Shown piece after piece: positions 51,344-57,845 of a stretch of DNA of 64,000 bases; the stretch's first letter is position 1; every line of letters starts with the position of its first letter. The stretch is from Hyphomicrobium_A sp964493785 (GTDB lineage Bacteria; Pseudomonadota; Alphaproteobacteria; Rhizobiales; Hyphomicrobiaceae). The notes beneath the pieces were generated by a model. The model did no database searches and was not told the DNA's origin. It saw nothing but the letters and a program-made list of their open reading frames with translations. Position numbers and translations under genes: made by a program. The stretch is taken from contig CAZBPM010000015.1 of assembly GCA_964493785.1 (NCBI GenBank), positions 53,810-117,809 of the forward strand, written 5' to 3'.

Positions 51344-51568
51344 ATGCTGAAACGTGACGAGATTGCCAACCCGAACAGCTGCCTCAACAAGGCGGCCGAT
51401 GACGAGCCGGTTTTCGTGCTGCGTGGCCGCGACGCGCTGGCGCCGGAGATCGTGCGCGATTGGGCCAACCGCGCCGAGGCAAATGGCGCGTCGGCCGACA
51501 AGGTCGACGAGGCGCGCGCCCTCGCTGACAAAATGCACGCGTGGCCGGCGCGGCGGATGCCGGATTGA
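51344..51568 (+). CDS. Small conserved phage protein
   Basis: 74 residues behind GGGGAGACGAAA. NPNSCLNKAADDEPVFVLRGRDALAP is a recurring phage sequence of unknown function; the rest is helical. Ends overlapping the next start (TGATG). Confidence 0.75.
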   Translation: MLKRDEIANPNSCLNKAADDEPVFVLRGRDALAPEIVRDWANRAEANGASADKVDEARALADKMHAWPARRMPD

Positions 51569-51732
51569 TGGAGCCGCATTGGGCCACAGGGGCGCTGGCG
51601 TTTCTCGCCGGCGCCAACGCCCTTCTCCTCGTCGAACTCAGGTCGCTCATCCGTCGCGTCGACGCACTCAGTCGCGAGGTTTGGAAGTTGAAGGCGGCGG
51701 GTCAAGTCATCCCGCCGTCTCGCAACGATTGA
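51568..51732 (+). CDS. Small membrane protein
   Basis: 54 residues. One hydrophobic helix (GALAFLAGANALLLVEL) is followed by a basic amphipathic segment (RSLIRRVDALSREVWKLK). It is coupled to the preceding gene by TGATG. Possibly a holin-like or accessory lysis protein, but there is no lysozyme nearby to support that. Confidence 0.6.
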   Translation: MEPHWATGALAFLAGANALLLVELRSLIRRVDALSREVWKLKAAGQVIPPSRND

Positions 51733-51802
51733 GTGGGCAATAGCCATGGCCCTTTGGCGTGGGGCATCTGTCGAAGCGCTCCGGCTCATCCGTCATCGGG
51801 AC

Positions 51803-51819
51803 CTCTCGAACATACGCCA
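51803..51819. repeat. 17-bp direct repeat, left copy (flanks the GT2 gene)
   Basis: CTCTCGAACATACGCCA, identical to 53065-53081. Similarity continues a few bases on either side with small gaps. The two copies bracket the glycosyltransferase gene, 1262 bp apart. Confidence 0.8.
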
Positions 51820-51955
51820 CCGCTCGCGGTTGGCCGCCTTCCATGCATCAGTCTTGACCTTGATCTCAACGCCGGTTGGGGGAAGCGTTGCCAATTCGTG
51901 TGCCTCGGCTACTGTGCGAGGACGTGTCGGCCTCCAGGTCTCGTCGATTGCCATA

Positions 51956-52999
51956 ATGAATAAAATAGACATCGTACTGCCCGTGCGAAACGGGGCGCCC
52001 TATATTGCGCAGGCGCTGACAAGTCTGTGCGCAGAGGCCGAACTCATCAATCGATTGCTTCTAATCGATGATGGCTCGACAGATGGTACCGTAGATATCG
52101 CTCGCAAATTTGAAGGCGCGGTATCGATGGAGATCCTGCAACGGCCACCTCAGGGAATTGTTGCATCATTGAATGCTGGGCTCGCTGCGGCGACCACCGA
52201 TTATGTCGCGAGGATGGATGCCGACGACATCTGCCTGCCCAACAGACTTAAGCGCCAAATCGAGTTCCTCGACGCGAATCCAGAGATAGCCGTTGTCGGT
52301 GCTCAGGCGGCGTTCATCGACCAGTACGGCGCGCTCACCGGCCAAACAACGAATTACCCGCTTTGGCCGCGGCAGGTGCGCAGCAAGTTGTTGAGCAAGG
52401 GATGTGTCGTTTGCCACCCGACCGTGCTCTTTCGTCGTAAAGCCGTGTTACAGGTCGGCGGCTACCGGGCCGCCTTTGAGTTAGCCGAAGACCATGATCT
52501 GTGGCTTCGGTTGGCTGACACGCTTAGCGTTGCCAACATTCCGGATGTTTTGCTTCACTATCGCGTACACCCCGATCAGATAACTAGATCGCGCAATCTA
52601 CGGCGGGCGTTTACGAGAGATCTGGCGGTTTGGTGCGCGCGTCAACGGGCGTCTGGAAATGCCGAGCCAACAGAATTAGTTCAGTTCGCGGGCACGCCGC
52701 TGGAGCTGGCATCTCATACCGATGCGCCTCCCTTTGTAGCGAGGCTTGCCAAAGTCCACGCATCAATAGCTGAGTTTGAGGTCGGGAAGTCCAAGCCGAC
52801 TCTCTCGGAGCTCGAAGAGATCCTAAGTCTGGTCAGAGGGCGCCACATCGGCGGGGGCAGGCGAGGCCGATATAAACTTCTGAGTTCAGTGCGCCGCGAA
52901 TTGGCGCGACGCGGTAAGTGGCTTTCTGCGACGAAGGCAGCCTTTACAGAGATAAGATGCCGAGTGACTGACGCCGCCGTGTTTCGGGTTTTCTCGTGA
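51956..52999 (+). CDS. Family 2 glycosyltransferase (prophage cargo)
   Basis: 347 residues from ATG 51956; the frame is open upstream. IDIVLPVRNGAPYIAQAL, LLIDDGSTDGT, VARMDADDICLPNRL (the DxD metal site) and AEDHDLWLRLAD define a GT-A, family 2 enzyme. Its composition is less GC-rich than its neighbours and it has its own weak start region, so it looks transferred. Such prophage genes often change LPS or capsule and block superinfection by relatives. Confidence 0.88.
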   Translation: MNKIDIVLPVRNGAPYIAQALTSLCAEAELINRLLLIDDGSTDGTVDIARKFEGAVSMEILQRPPQGIVASLNAGLAAATTDYVARMDADDICLPNRLKRQIEFLDANPEIAVVGAQAAFIDQYGALTGQTTNYPLWPRQVRSKLLSKGCVVCHPTVLFRRKAVLQVGGYRAAFELAEDHDLWLRLADTLSVANIPDVLLHYRVHPDQITRSRNLRRAFTRDLAVWCARQRASGNAEPTELVQFAGTPLELASHTDAPPFVARLAKVHASIAEFEVGKSKPTLSELEEILSLVRGRHIGGGRRGRYKLLSSVRRELARRGKWLSATKAAFTEIRCRVTDAAVFRVFS

Positions 53000-53057
53000 C
53001 GTATGGGCGCCAATAGGAGCCGCTGCCGAATGGCGTGGCTGCAACCGTGTCTCTCTT

Positions 53058-53171
53058 TCATGGGCTCTCGAACATACGCCATCGGCGCTCGTGCAGCCAT
53101 TCGCGGCCGCTGGGCGGCTCGCGGCGCAGGACAGGGGCGGACGGCTCGATGAAGCGTGATTTGCTCGGCAC
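53058..53171 (-). pseudogene. Possible fragment of an ATP-dependent DNA ligase-like ORF
   Basis: A 37-residue minus-strand frame reads MPSKSRFIEPSAPVLRRE, then PPSGREWLHE, resembling the FIEP...PPSG.EWLHE entry of LigD-type ligases just ahead of their active-site Lys, which is absent. It spans the right copy of the 17-bp repeat. It may be a decayed gene split by the glycosyltransferase insertion. Confidence 0.3.
53065..53081. repeat. 17-bp direct repeat, right copy
   Basis: Identical to 51803-51819; lies 65 bases after the glycosyltransferase stop. Confidence 0.8.
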
Positions 53172-53217
53172 GCGGAGAATGTAAGATCATCAACGGCCGA
53201 ATCAATGGAGATGCAAC

Positions 53218-53490
53218 ATGGACAACTTTGAAATGCAGATAGCGTCCGCTTCGGATGCGATCGCGGTCAAGACCGTCGTTAGCGCGCTTCTCGCTGTGGT
53301 CGCGCATCAGCAGGCTGGACCAGCGTTCGATGCTTGGTTGAACGCAATTCGAGAGCACTCGACCAAGGCCATCGATCGCATGAAAATCACCGCGTCGGGG
53401 CCTATCGACGAAGCAGCGTTGCGGCAGGAAATCAAGGACCGCATCGGCCTGCTCTTCGACGGCGTTTCGACAATCAAACTGGCTGCATAA
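53218..53490 (+). CDS. Small helical phage protein
   Basis: 90 residues with GGAGA upstream. Helical throughout (DAIAVKTVVSALLAVVAHQQ, FDAWLNAIREHSTKAIDRM). It converges on the leftward ribozyme operon, whose terminator begins three bases after its stop codon. No family recognised. Confidence 0.65.
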   Translation: MDNFEMQIASASDAIAVKTVVSALLAVVAHQQAGPAFDAWLNAIREHSTKAIDRMKITASGPIDEAALRQEIKDRIGLLFDGVSTIKLAA

Positions 53491-53492
53491 AC

Positions 53493-53527
53493 AAAAAACC
53501 CCGGCGCTGGGGGCACCAGCGCCGGGG
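53493..53527 (-). terminator. Strong rho-independent terminator of the ribozyme operon
   Basis: A perfect 12-bp GC stem (CCCCGGCGCTGG, 53499-53510, with 53516-53527), a 5-base loop, and on the minus strand TTTTTT (53498-53493). It lies 60 bases past the stop of the last leftward gene. No T-run occurs on the plus strand. Confidence 0.9.
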
Positions 53528-53587
53528 CAACTATTAGGAAATACCGAATAGTTCGATCGGCAAATTTGTGTACCCTGGGTACACAAT

Positions 53588-54691
53588 TCAGCCGGCCATC
53601 AGGCTCTTGCACCTACCGCGCTGGGTGCGGGCGGGGATGAGACCGTCCGCCTCCCACTCGCGCACCCACTCCGACACTCGCTGCTTGCGGACGCCGGACA
53701 GTCCGGAGAGCGCCTGCTGCGAGGGGACCGTCCGGCCGCTGTCGAGTTCGGCCAGCACGTAGTCGAGCACGTCCTGCTTGGACAGTCCGCCGCCCACCGG
53801 GGGAAGCGGACAGTCCGGCTTGCGGACCGTCCGGACGCCGCCGTCACGGGGACCCTCCGAACTATCCGGGATTTCCGGATAGTTGCGCGGACCGTCCGCC
53901 TGCACGAACCGCTCGCGGATGGCGGACAGTTCGGCATCGGTAACGCCAGCGAGGACAGTCTGCGCCGGGAGAGCAGGAGCAATGTGCATTTTCCGCACAT
54001 TGCTCGCCGGCCGGTGAGAGGGCCGGAACACGTAGTGCACCGCAAGCGTGAACCCATACTCGACAAGGATGGTGATCAGGATCGGCATCACCAGCATGCT
54101 GATCGCCTTAGCCTTGGTGCCGTTGCGGCCGATGGCGTCGGTCAGATTGCCAAGCGCCTCGGCGGATGCGTCGGCCGGCTTTACCTTGAGTGCATCGAGC
54201 TGGGCCTGAATGCCGGCGGCATTGTCGGTCCAGAACTTCACCACGGCGCGGGCGCCGCGGCATTTGGTGCCTTCGCCGGACTTGCATTCGGCATCGGCTT
54301 CCTTCTGGCGCTGGGCGATCGTTGCCTCCGCGTCAGCCTTCTTGCGAGTGAGATCGCCGCGCTTGTCGACGGCCTTGTCGTGGTCGTCTCCAGCGACGAT
54401 CTGGCCTTCGGTCTGCCGGCCGAGAGAGTTCCACCCGATGACACCCGAGCCGGCTAGCGCCAGGATGAGGAAGCCAAAGCCGGCCATGATGTGCCGTTTC
54501 TTGAACGCTGACGTCATGGCCATCCAGGCCGTGGTGGTAGCGATCACGATGCCGGCGGTCTGGAAGTGCTTTTGCGTGAAGTCGACGCCGCCGAAGATGA
54601 CGTCGCCGAACAGGAGGGACGTGCCGACGGCACCGAGGGCGCAGGCGGTGACGATTGCGGCCAGCCGGCCGCCCATGTTATCGATGGTCAT
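53588..54691 (-). CDS. Polytopic membrane protein with C-terminal winged helix (last gene of the ribozyme operon)
   Basis: 367 residues from ATG 54691, after AAGGAAGGAA. Three membrane helices (about 10-90), a coiled-coil segment rich in Lys/Asp/Ala with two Cys (about 100-175), a fourth helix (MLVMPILITILVEYGFTLAV) and a long linker end in a basic winged-helix domain (SKQDVLDYVLAELDSGRTVPSQQALSGL). Membrane part plus DNA-binding tail suggests DNA tethering or sensing at the membrane. No family is recognised. Confidence 0.8.
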   Translation of the reverse strand: MTIDNMGGRLAAIVTACALGAVGTSLLFGDVIFGGVDFTQKHFQTAGIVIATTTAWMAMTSAFKKRHIMAGFGFLILALAGSGVIGWNSLGRQTEGQIVAGDDHDKAVDKRGDLTRKKADAEATIAQRQKEADAECKSGEGTKCRGARAVVKFWTDNAAGIQAQLDALKVKPADASAEALGNLTDAIGRNGTKAKAISMLVMPILITILVEYGFTLAVHYVFRPSHRPASNVRKMHIAPALPAQTVLAGVTDAELSAIRERFVQADGPRNYPEIPDSSEGPRDGGVRTVRKPDCPLPPVGGGLSKQDVLDYVLAELDSGRTVPSQQALSGLSGVRKQRVSEWVREWEADGLIPARTQRGRCKSLMAG

Positions 54692-54776
54692 GTGGACTGT
54701 TCCTTCCTTGGTAGGGTGGGATGCACACACGGCCCGGGGGCGTTGACGCGCCTGCCGGGCCACTTCGTTTCTGATG

Positions 54777-54843
54777 GGCCTCATCAGCGAGGGCGTACCC
54801 CTCGGACCATCGCCGCCCCTTTCGAGGCGGCTAGGTTTCGGCC
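54777..54843 (-). ncRNA. Type II hammerhead ribozyme 1
   Basis: All three stems and the full core are present on the minus strand. Stem II is GGCC/GGCC (54843-54840 with 54780-54777). GAAA (54839-54836) is followed by stem III (ACC...GGU plus GCCGCC/GGCGGC with a UA/GAU internal loop), the cleavage triplet GUC (54807-54805), stem I (CGAGGG/CCCUCG) and CUGAUGA (54787-54781). Cleavage is predicted between 54805 and 54804, in the leader of the membrane-protein gene. Confidence 0.92.
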
Positions 54844-54890
54844 TTAACGAGTCGGGCGCTTGCGCTTGAGCGTGGCGACAAACTGGCGCC

Positions 54891-55112
54891 CTAGCTCCGG
54901 ATGGAGACGACGACCGGCCGATCGGCCGCGGTGATGGTCGCGGTCGCCTCGATCGGCGTGATGTCCGGCAGCGTGAGATTGAGCGCCACGACGCGGAAAC
55001 CCTCATCGTGGCCGTGGTTCTCGACCAGGGCGTCGGCCGCCGTCTGCGCGTCGACGTCGCTCGCCTCGAGGTCGCCGGCGGCGTTGTAGGCTATCCAGAG
55101 CATCGCATTCAT
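54891..55112 (-). CDS. Small protein of the ribozyme operon (third gene)
   Basis: 73 residues from ATG 55112, seven bases after AAGGGA. An upstream in-frame ATG at 55136 lies inside the ribozyme core and is not used here. The helical start (MLWIAYNAAGDLEASDVDAQ) is followed by a beta segment (FRVVALNLTLPDITPIEATATIT). Function unknown. Confidence 0.72.
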   Translation of the reverse strand: MNAMLWIAYNAAGDLEASDVDAQTAADALVENHGHDEGFRVVALNLTLPDITPIEATATITAADRPVVVSIRS

Positions 55113-55128
55113 AGCGTCGTCCCTTGTT

Positions 55129-55194
55129 TGGCTCATCAGGCCGGCACTCGCCGGCGACCATCGCGGGGCGCTGGGCCCCCGCTAGGTTTCGCCA
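55129..55194 (-). ncRNA. Type II hammerhead ribozyme 2
   Basis: Core and stems on the minus strand: stem II UGGC/GCCA (55194-55191 with 55132-55129), GAAA, stem III (ACC/GGU and GCGGGG/CCCCGC, same UA/GAU internal loop), GUC (55158-55156 region), stem I GCCGGC-GAGU-GCCGGC and CUGAUGA (55139-55133). Cleavage is predicted between 55156 and 55155. It fills the gap between the second and third genes of the leftward operon. Confidence 0.93.
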
Positions 55195-55199
55195 TCACG

Positions 55200-55316
55200 C
55201 TATCGCGCGCGGTTGACGGCCCAAAAATGCCAGCAGGTTAGCGCGAGGACGTTTTGAGCGCGGTGCAGGGCGCGGTACTTGCGGTCGACCGCATTGTAGA
55301 GTTCGCCTACTTTCAT
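55200..55316 (-). CDS. Very small protein of the ribozyme operon (second gene)
   Basis: 38 residues, with GGGAG six bases ahead of the ATG. MKVGELYNAVDRKYRALHRA is a basic amphipathic helix; the second half is hydrophobic and Trp-rich (LTCWHFWAV). It occupies the space between two ribozymes exactly, with six bases from its stop to ribozyme 2. Function unknown. Confidence 0.68.
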   Translation of the reverse strand: MKVGELYNAVDRKYRALHRAQNVLALTCWHFWAVNRAR

Positions 55317-55330
55317 GGTGCTCTCCCGTG

Positions 55331-55394
55331 GGCTCATCAGAGGCGGCATCACCGCCTGATCATCGCGGGGCGCTGGGCCCCGCTAGGTTTCGCC
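55331..55394 (-). ncRNA. Type II hammerhead ribozyme 3
   Basis: Stem II GGC/GCC, GAAA (55391-55388), stem III with GCGGGG/CCCCGC, stem I AGGCGG/CCGCCU and CUGAUGA (55340-55334) are present on the minus strand. The cleavage triplet is AUC (55360-55358) and its first base faces C in stem III, a C-A mismatch absent from copies 1 and 2, so this copy may cut more slowly. It starts two bases after the stop of the first operon gene. Confidence 0.85.
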
Positions 55395-55395
55395 T

Positions 55396-55632
55396 TCACG
55401 CCGCAACCTTGTCGGCGGTCAGCACCGGCGACATCGAGTAGCGGCCATGGGGGTCGCAGCACTCGGTGTTGTCGTAGATGCGCACCCGGCGAGCGCGAAT
55501 CGTGCCGCTGCTGTTCAGCCAGACCGTTTTCTCGGTGCGCTTGACGACTTCGAATTTGAACACGCATTCGTAGTCGCAGATCGAGCGAACGGTGTAGGTG
55601 CGGCCGACTTCAAATTTTGCGATGGTGGTCAT
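55396..55632 (-). CDS. Conserved small protein (first gene of the ribozyme operon)
   Basis: 78 residues; GGAG eight bases ahead of ATG 55632. FEVGRTYTVRSICDYECVFKFEVVKRT and the Cys-containing end (NTECCDPHGRYSMSP) match a small protein group widespread in phages and plasmids, of unknown function. All-beta by pattern. It is the promoter-proximal cistron. Confidence 0.82.
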   Translation of the reverse strand: MTTIAKFEVGRTYTVRSICDYECVFKFEVVKRTEKTVWLNSSGTIRARRVRIYDNTECCDPHGRYSMSPVLTADKVAA

Positions 55633-55676
55633 TTGGTTGGCTCCGTGAGTTAAGTGGCTTTGCGATGTTGGGGTTT

Positions 55677-55749
55677 TATTTATATTACAAAACAAAATGG
55701 GTCAAGGGGGGGAGCGACCCTTGACGCAATTTATTTTGTAACGTAATTC
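55677..55749. promoter_or_regulatory. Divergent, near-palindromic promoter/operator
   Basis: Minus strand: TTGACC (55705-55700) with TATAAA or TAAATA as -10 (55684-55677). Plus strand: TTGACG (55721-55726), 17 bases, TAATTC (55744-55749). The two are related by a dyad: GTCAAGGG/CCCTTGAC inside, and two inverted 15-bp TTACAAAA-type boxes (55684-55698, 55728-55742) outside. The boxes are the best candidate operators for the adjacent ribbon-helix-helix protein. Confidence 0.72.
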
Positions 55750-55757
55750 TCGGCCCC

Positions 55758-55997
55758 ATGCAGATACACGGGACACCCGCCGACATGGCCACACCAACAC
55801 CCCGCGGACGCGGTCGACCTTCGACCGGACAGCGCAAGGAAGTGATCGGCGTGCCGATGGCGCCGGACGATGCCGAGATCCTCGAGGCGGGTGCAGCGGC
55901 GCTAGGGCGGGCAAAGGCTGACGTCGCCCGGGCGCTGATCAAGGACGAGATGGCCTGGGCGGACGTGGTCAAGGCGGCAAGGAAGGGCCGGCGGTGA
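55758..55997 (+). CDS. Ribbon-helix-helix-type regulator
   Basis: 79 residues. After an RGRGRPS basic arm, KEVIGVPMAPDDAEILEAGAAALGRAKADVARALI is the strand-helix-helix pattern of Arc/MetJ-like repressors. The predicted transcription start falls at the ATG, so translation may be leaderless; an ATG at 55785 is the alternative. It is divergent from the ribozyme operon and probably represses both. Confidence 0.72.
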   Translation: MQIHGTPADMATPTPRGRGRPSTGQRKEVIGVPMAPDDAEILEAGAAALGRAKADVARALIKDEMAWADVVKAARKGRR

Positions 55998-56212
55998 TGG
56001 ATCGCGATCCGCTCGAAGGCATGGAAACGGTGCCGTGCTCATTCTGCGGCGGCGGTGGCACCATGCGCGAAAACAAATCGCTGCGCATGATCCATATCGA
56101 GGACGGCATCGAGAGCGAGCCCGAGGTTGTGCACGTCGTCATCGGCGAGCCGTGTCCGACGTGCGTCGGGCGTGGCCGCGTCGGCACCTTCGGGCGGAAG
56201 CTGAACAGTTAG
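55997..56212 (+). CDS. Small DnaJ-type zinc-finger protein
   Basis: 71 residues. CSFCGGGG and CPTCVGRG are CxxCxGxG-type zinc knuckles around a beta hairpin (EVVHVVIGE). Start overlaps the regulator's stop by one base (TGATG). Function unknown. Confidence 0.7.
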   Translation: MDRDPLEGMETVPCSFCGGGGTMRENKSLRMIHIEDGIESEPEVVHVVIGEPCPTCVGRGRVGTFGRKLNS

Positions 56213-56221
56213 GGGGCGGTG

Positions 56222-56734
56222 ATGGCATTGGAGCGCAGTCAGATCAGATGGATCAAGGACATGGGCCCGATCGAGCCAGAGGAGCATCTGAGCGAGGGCG
56301 CCAGGAAGATCGCCGAGGCAGTTAGGGCCACGCTGCAGCAGGGGCTCGAGGAGGCGTTCGTCGGGCTCTATACGTCGACGAATTGCGAGGATGCGCCAGC
56401 GCCGGACATTAAGGCCATGCTGGCCGACATCGAGCGCTGGGTGCGAAACGAGCGGCGCCAGCAGGTCGTTTTCGTGGTCGACGAGGCGCACGAGGGCCCG
56501 ATGCTCCGGCACGACACCCCATGCGATGGGGTGCGCATCGAGCTGTCGTATGCGCAGGCCAGCCAGGTGCACGATCACTGGCTGCTCAAGCTTAGCCGCG
56601 TCATCGACGAGCACACGGCCGAATTCGTGCCGGCGAGCTATGTGTTTCCCGAGCCGGTGCAAAGCGTGCTGCCGGCGCCGCCGTACTACGTGCCGGCCGA
56701 CGACGGCGCTGGGGGTGACGATGAGCAACGCTGA
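56222..56734 (+). CDS. Hypothetical phage protein
   Basis: 170 residues, acidic and helical at the N-terminus (EEHLSEGARKIAEAVRATLQQGLEEAFVGLY). AGGGGGCG precedes the start. It overlaps the next gene by 14 bases. No family recognised. Confidence 0.6.
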   Translation: MALERSQIRWIKDMGPIEPEEHLSEGARKIAEAVRATLQQGLEEAFVGLYTSTNCEDAPAPDIKAMLADIERWVRNERRQQVVFVVDEAHEGPMLRHDTPCDGVRIELSYAQASQVHDHWLLKLSRVIDEHTAEFVPASYVFPEPVQSVLPAPPYYVPADDGAGGDDEQR

Positions 56735-56942
56735 CGTTTGCCCTCGCTGCTATCCCCTGGTGAAGGGCGCAAGCAAGACCTGCCGCGAGCACGCGATCGA
56801 GACTGCGGCCGATGCCATGCACGCGCTGTTATCGGCGCGCGCCGAGGCGCTGGCCGGCTGTACGGAGGGCTCGCTGGAGGAGGCCGAGCTGGCGGCGATC
56901 GCCACCGCGCTCGACGACTACGAGGCGCACCGCGCGGCGTGA
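56721..56942 (+). CDS. Small helical protein with N-terminal Cys pair
   Basis: 73 residues. CPRCYPLVKGASKTC gives three Cys, then a single long helix (AADAMHALLSARAEALAGC, EEAELAAIATALDDYEAH). Overlaps the previous gene by 14 bases in another frame. Function unknown. Confidence 0.62.
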   Translation: MSNADVCPRCYPLVKGASKTCREHAIETAADAMHALLSARAEALAGCTEGSLEEAELAAIATALDDYEAHRAA

Positions 56943-57578
56943 TGCACGAATGATACGCGCGCATCATTTTGAAAAAGTTGTTTACAGATAGGGCCGAATC
57001 GGGTGATTCGACCGCTAGTCTCAACGAGACGTACGCCCGCAGCCATCCAGCCGCGGGCGTTTTGCGTTTCTGCGGCACGCGGGTGAGGCAGCCAACTGCG
57101 GCGATGACCACCGAACGCGGGCCACGAAATCAAATGCCGGGGTGCATTCCCCGGTGGTCGGTGCGGAGATGCACGGGGGCGGCTGAGCCGTTTCTGGCCG
57201 ATCTTAGAACAACGCCCCCTAGCCATTCACGAATGCCACGCGCCCCACGGTGCTGCTGGGATGAACCCTCGGCGGCAGGTATCTAACCGATGGATCAGGC
57301 GGCTCTGCCGGCGGCGCAGCCGGCACGCCATGCCGTTTACGCCTCTGCTTTGGCGGCATGGCACCCATACTTGAGAGCGCTGAAGACCCGCACCGGCTGC
57401 CGCGTCGTCGAGCAGTAGGGCAGCCGGTGAGCGGGGAAGGCCATGAAGAAACCTGATTGCGCGACCGCACCGCGGCCCGTGCAGAGCTGATCACCGGCCC
57501 GATCCTGGCAGGCACCCACTAAGCGCGATTGATTTTCGCACCAGGCCAACGCCAGCGAAGAAGGCCGGACCGATCACG
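56943..57578. other. Largely non-coding region between early and late modules
   Basis: About 640 bases. Short perfect stems occur (GAATC-gggt-GATTC near 57000; GTCTC-aac-GAGAC near 57023). Only one short plausible ORF is present (57290-57418). No tRNA or known riboswitch is recognised. The stretch sits where late-gene control signals or cos could be expected, just ahead of the packaging genes. Confidence 0.45.
57290..57418 (+). CDS. Possible 42-residue protein
   Basis: ARHAVYASALAAWHPYLRAL forms an amphipathic helix and the composition is coding-like. The ribosome binding site is poor and no homology is recognised. Listed because it is the only credible frame in this stretch. Confidence 0.3.
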   Translation: MDQAALPAAQPARHAVYASALAAWHPYLRALKTRTGCRVVEQ

Positions 57579-57842
57579 ATGCAAAAGCTGATGCTCAACG
57601 GCGAGCACGCCTGGGTTATTCGGTCGACGTGCCCGGGGCGGGCGGAAATGTTTTTCGAGAGCCACACGACCTGGAACGTGCAGCCGTCCGAGGCGACGAT
57701 CTTCCGGTCGTTCGAGGCCGCCGAGCGCGAGATGGTGCGGGCGGCTTCGCTGGGGTTCAAGCTGCCGGGTGACGTTCACGAGGTCGTGCCGCTGCTAGGG
57801 GCGCTCGCAACATTCGCCACCAAGGCGCGCAGGAAGGGCTGA
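57579..57842 (+). CDS. Small hypothetical phage protein
   Basis: 87 residues; IFRSFEAAEREMVRAASLGFKLPGDVHEVVPLL is helical. It ends three bases before the tail-protein gene. No family recognised. Confidence 0.58.
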   Translation: MQKLMLNGEHAWVIRSTCPGRAEMFFESHTTWNVQPSEATIFRSFEAAEREMVRAASLGFKLPGDVHEVVPLLGALATFATKARRKG

Positions 57843-57845
57843 GCG

